62,571 bases of DNA, from assembly GCF_003324165.1 (NCBI RefSeq), contig NW_025407892.1, positions 1-62,571 on the forward strand, given 5' to 3'. The stretch is from Naegleria lovaniensis (Eukaryota; Heterolobosea; Eutetramitea; Acrasida; Naegleriidae). The notes below the pieces were generated by a model. That model was not told the DNA's origin and searched no databases. It saw nothing but the letters and a program-made list of their open reading frames with translations. Shown one piece after another: positions 59,801-62,571 of the stretch (positions are counted from its first letter, which is position 1; each line of letters starts with the position of its first letter). The position numbers and the translations under genes were made by a program.

Positions 59801-59820
59801 TGTGAAGTAGTTGTTGAGAT
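59801..59820. repeat. 20-bp dispersed subtelomeric repeat, copy 1
   Basis: TGTGAAGTAGTTGTTGAGAT recurs at 60943-60962 with one change. Looser relatives (AAGTAGTTATTGA near 59967, GGTTCTTGAGATATGAA near 60811) suggest an old repeat family. Confidence 0.55.
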
Positions 59821-60116
59821 ATTAAGGATCAAAATGAGCTTTCCCGGTCAGATCACGTCAAATGTGCCTCTCGACCAAAATATGTAAAATAATGATGCCA
59901 TTTCTTGGACAGATATTAGGTTTTAGTCCATAGAATATAGAGAGAGTTGAATTTTTAGTAGCTACTAAGTAGTTATTGAATTACACTTTAATACTTCTCA
60001 CCAGTCCGAGAGTTGTTATAACAAAGTAACCATTACGATTTAAGGATTACTGTTTTCACGTATTGATAGAGTCTGACATTTAGAACGTAATCCACATCTC
60101 TGTTGAGGAAACTATG

Positions 60117-60154
60117 ATGTTTCGATAATGTAAACAACAAGAGTTTGGAATTAA
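60117..60154. repeat. 38-bp subtelomeric direct repeat, copy 2
   Basis: Second copy, 510 bp from the first in the same orientation. Confidence 0.8.
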
Positions 60155-60530
60155 TTGGAGGAAAACTAATGGGTTTGTAACTCGCCAAACAACCATCCTT
60201 TGAAAAGGATTGGTGTTTGAGGGATTTTCTGCATAATTTGTCATTAGACTTTATTGAGCAGAGTCCCGAGCATTTGAAAAGGGGTGTAGAAGGTAAAAAA
60301 CTCCAAAAACCGCTCAGCGGAAAAAAAGGAGAAAACCAGAGAAACGCAAGGAAGTAAGGAGGAAGTGATGAAGAAGAGATGGATTGTGATCAATTCATAT
60401 TATCATAAATAAACCAGGTGTCAAAGGTGGTGACAATGTCACATTAATGTAAAATTAATAATACAATAAATTAAGGTTATAAAAATAAATATTCAACTAC
60501 TTGTCGAAAAGATTCGAACAAGGCAGTCCC

Positions 60531-60677
60531 GCACTGTCATAATGTCCTTCCTTACCACAAGAACATTAAGGATCAGCGAAAAAGGAACTTGAAAAGCATA
60601 AGAAAGCATGATAAGGGTGGGAGTGCGATGGGTGGGAAGTCACTAAGCAAAGCAATGAGAGACGAAGCTCGAGTATG
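60531..60677. repeat. Decayed copy of the DUF4116-gene leader (copy B)
   Basis: It parallels 7221-7360 in block order but continues into unrelated DNA where the DUF4116 coding region would begin. It therefore looks like the edge of a larger ancient duplication, or a dispersed leader element. Confidence 0.7.
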
Positions 60678-60942
60678 CAGGGTTTGGAAAGAGGCATTCG
60701 GCGATTTTCTCAATAACCAGACATAATCACACTATTTCTTCAAAAGAGACCCCCTAGTCGTTTGAGTTTATCTATCTTTTGATGGTATTCACTTGCTCTA
60801 ACTCGTTGTGGTTCTTGAGATATGAACTCTTAAACTACAGGCGTTTTTCTTCATCGGTGATAGAGTGGTCAGAAAACCACCATCGTTGGGACATGAGATA
60901 TTTGCATTCAGTGGTGACTATTGATCATTAAATATTTCAATT

Positions 60943-60962
60943 CTGTGAAGTAGTTATTGAGA
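60943..60962. repeat. 20-bp dispersed subtelomeric repeat, copy 2
   Basis: TGTGAAGTAGTTATTGAGAT, differing by one base from 59801-59820. Confidence 0.55.
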
Positions 60963-62080
60963 TTATAGACCTTAAAGTTGTGATAGTAATAAAACCTTAG
61001 TTGTAGATTTTTATTAGGGATTTTGAGATGGTTCAAGGACTAGCATCTTATTTCTCGGATTTAAGGAGATAGACCTTCCTAAAGTTTTAAAGATTCATGA
61101 ATATTTTTGACTTTTAAAAATTTTTTAAAAATATTTTTAGCTTTCATGTCAATATCAGTCTCTGGTGTGACTATTTGAATAAATTAAATTGATATCGGCT
61201 CGAAGAGACAATGTCAATCAATGTTTCTGTTTGATATCATTACATCTCTATTGCAATAAATTATATTGTGATGGCCGTCAGTAGTACATTCGTACTAGCG
61301 ACATCATTGGATAGTGAGCTAAGTTGGTTGAATAGTTCAACAAATGGTGACAGGTGTCAAAATGTCGATAGAGTTTAAGCAAAATCTTTTTTGTAGATCT
61401 CACGAAAATAATGGGGGTCATGATAGAGCATTCGATCAGGTTTAGGGTAGTTTTCGAGAAAATCAAGTTTGAAGGAGTTTCATCGAGTTCAAAAATGACA
61501 TGAAAATTTTTCAAAAAAAAATTAAAAAAAAATGAAGCCAAACTTCCCTGCATTTTTGAGGTGATCATCATCAAGATCGGGTCTTGTTTCCATTCATCAT
61601 CATGTCATATTTATATTGATCACATCAAATGTGTACATCATGATCAACATTCATCAGGAATATTTTGTGTGTATGAATACACATGGAAATGATAATTATC
61701 AAATAGTAGCGGTTAGAATTGTAGTGAACTGCTCCCGTTGGATATGATGATCATGGAATGAATCTGATGATCGGAATGTTGTTACAGTGATCAGAAACCA
61801 TAGAATTGATCGTTGATTCAGTTCAAAGTGATGGTCATTTCGTGAATGGTATTCAAGTGAAGTGTGATGGTGGCTCTATGGTAGCGCTGAAAAGTACGAT
61901 CGAGACAAGTACTTCACATAACTTCATGAAATTGATATGGATGGTTGTTCTGATCATTCAAACAACAAATCATCAGTTTTATTCATTGACATGATTGTTT
62001 CATTGAATAGGAGCACTTCGCTTTTCTCGGAAAACATCATTTCTTGAGGAAGGGTACAACTCTCCTCTCTTGTTCATGTC

Positions 62081-62571
62081 TGGGTTTGGGTTTGGGTTTG
62101 GGTTTGGGTTTGGGTTTGGGTTTGGGTTTGGGTTTGGGTTTGGGTTTGGGTTTGGGTTTGGGTTTGGGTTTGGGTTTGGGTTTGGGTTTGGGTTTGGGTT
62201 TGGGTTTGGTTTGGGTTTGGGTTTGGGTTTGGGTTTGGGTTTGGGTTTGGGTTTGGGTTTGGGTTGGGTTTGGGTTTGGGTTTGGGTTTGGGTTTGGGTT
62301 TGGGTTTGGGTTTGGGTTTGGGTTTGGGTTTGGGTTTGGGTTGGTTGGGTTTGGGTTTGGTTTGGGTTTGGGTTTGGGTTTGGGTTTGGGTTTGGGTTTG
62401 GGTTTGGGTTTGGGTTTGGGTTTGGGTTTGGGTTTGGGTTTGGGTTTGGGTTTGGGTTTGGGTTTGGGTTTGGGTTTGGGTTTGGGTTTGGGTTTGGGTT
62501 TGGGTTTGGGTTTGGGTTTGGGTTTGGGTTTGGGTTTGGGTTTGGGTTTGGGTTTGGGTTGGGTTTGGGTT
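62081..62571 (+). repeat. Telomere, (TTTGGG)n
   Basis: About 80 copies of a hexamer TTTGGG run unbroken to the end of the window, with the G-rich strand reading toward the end as expected for a right-hand chromosome terminus. A few variant units occur: TTTGG near 62205 and 62356, TTGGG near 62264 and 62559, and TTGG next to TTGGG at 62341-62349. The border with unique DNA is sharp, with no degenerate zone. Confidence 0.95.

Larger units (their letters stand above)
59601..62080. other. Gene-free subtelomeric region
   Basis: About 2.5 kb with no convincing gene. It contains the repeats listed separately, a CCGCTCAGCGG hairpin at ~60309, a purine-rich stretch at ~60310-60380, and AT-rich unique DNA. 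The longest ORF (minus strand, ATG 61571, ~97 codons to 61278) is Phe/Leu/Ile-rich with no family resemblance, and I treat it as chance. Confidence 0.6.

Noticed and set aside
60505-60530. TTCGAATC sequence resembling a tRNA T-loop on the minus strand
   Set aside because: No box A or cloverleaf stems at the right distance; acceptor arms do not pair.
61278-61574. 97-codon minus-strand ORF near the telomere
   Set aside because: Composition is biased to Phe/Leu/Ile/Thr from AT-rich DNA, with no domain and no supporting context.

Overview
The window looks like a chromosome end from a heterolobosean amoeba, most likely a Naegleria species. This is an inference from several features: compact, AT-rich, intron-poor eukaryotic genes on both strands; short GT-AG introns (48-251 bp) with GTAAGT, GTATGT or GTACGT donors; Asn/Thr/Ser/His homopolymer tracts; A-rich leaders before ATG; and the gene mix (DUF4116 repeats, G8/beta-helix surface proteins, many F-box/LRR and kinase-like genes). 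The species cannot be fixed from sequence alone. The right end is a telomere: about 490 bp of (TTTGGG)n with the G-rich strand running toward the end.

Layout. 0.3-9.5 kb: an F-box-like protein, two unrecognised proteins and a DUF4116 repeat protein, all on +. 9.6-24.6 kb, all on -: a GT61-like membrane glycosyltransferase, 4-hydroxyphenylpyruvate dioxygenase, a long coiled-coil protein with a C-terminal CH domain, a nine-exon GPI-anchored G8/beta-helix protein, and a beta-propeller pseudogene with an in-frame stop. 24.8-25.3 kb: a palindromic repeat cluster. 25.8-31.9 kb: housekeeping and membrane genes (polytopic membrane protein, ERG28, a DUF898-like protein, tRNA-dihydrouridine synthase Dus4, a small coiled-coil protein).

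32.0-35.4 kb holds the most interesting object. It is an intact-looking 3.4 kb DNA transposon with terminal inverted repeats of about 163/174 bp and a perfect 8-bp target duplication. It encodes one 1010-residue protein in which a P-element-like transposase core is followed by a C2H2 finger and a complete DEDDh (DnaQ-type) exonuclease domain. The transposase start codon lies inside a terminal repeat. A 12-mer from the repeat recurs four times in the 24.8-25.3 kb cluster.

35.5-55.3 kb: an unknown protein, a divergent kinesin-coiled-coil-PH protein, a ubiquitin-like protein ending exactly in LRGG, two head-to-head kinase-like genes (one frameshifted), a secreted lysine-rich polycation, an S28 serine carboxypeptidase with an 11-nt microexon, a second GT61-like gene, a kelch protein, a second beta-propeller and a 7TM protein. 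55.3-62.6 kb is subtelomeric: an LRR remnant, a multiply frameshifted pseudogene, an F-box/LRR gene, then about 2.5 kb of gene-free DNA with short repeats, including a decayed copy of the sequence in front of the DUF4116 gene at 7.2 kb.

The spliced models were built by hand. Every multi-exon model sums to a multiple of three and joins recognisable protein sequence. No metabolic operon-like cluster is present. The common theme is surface/secretory proteins (GT61 x2, G8, S28, kelch, 7TM, Lys-rich) beside decaying paralogs toward the chromosome end.
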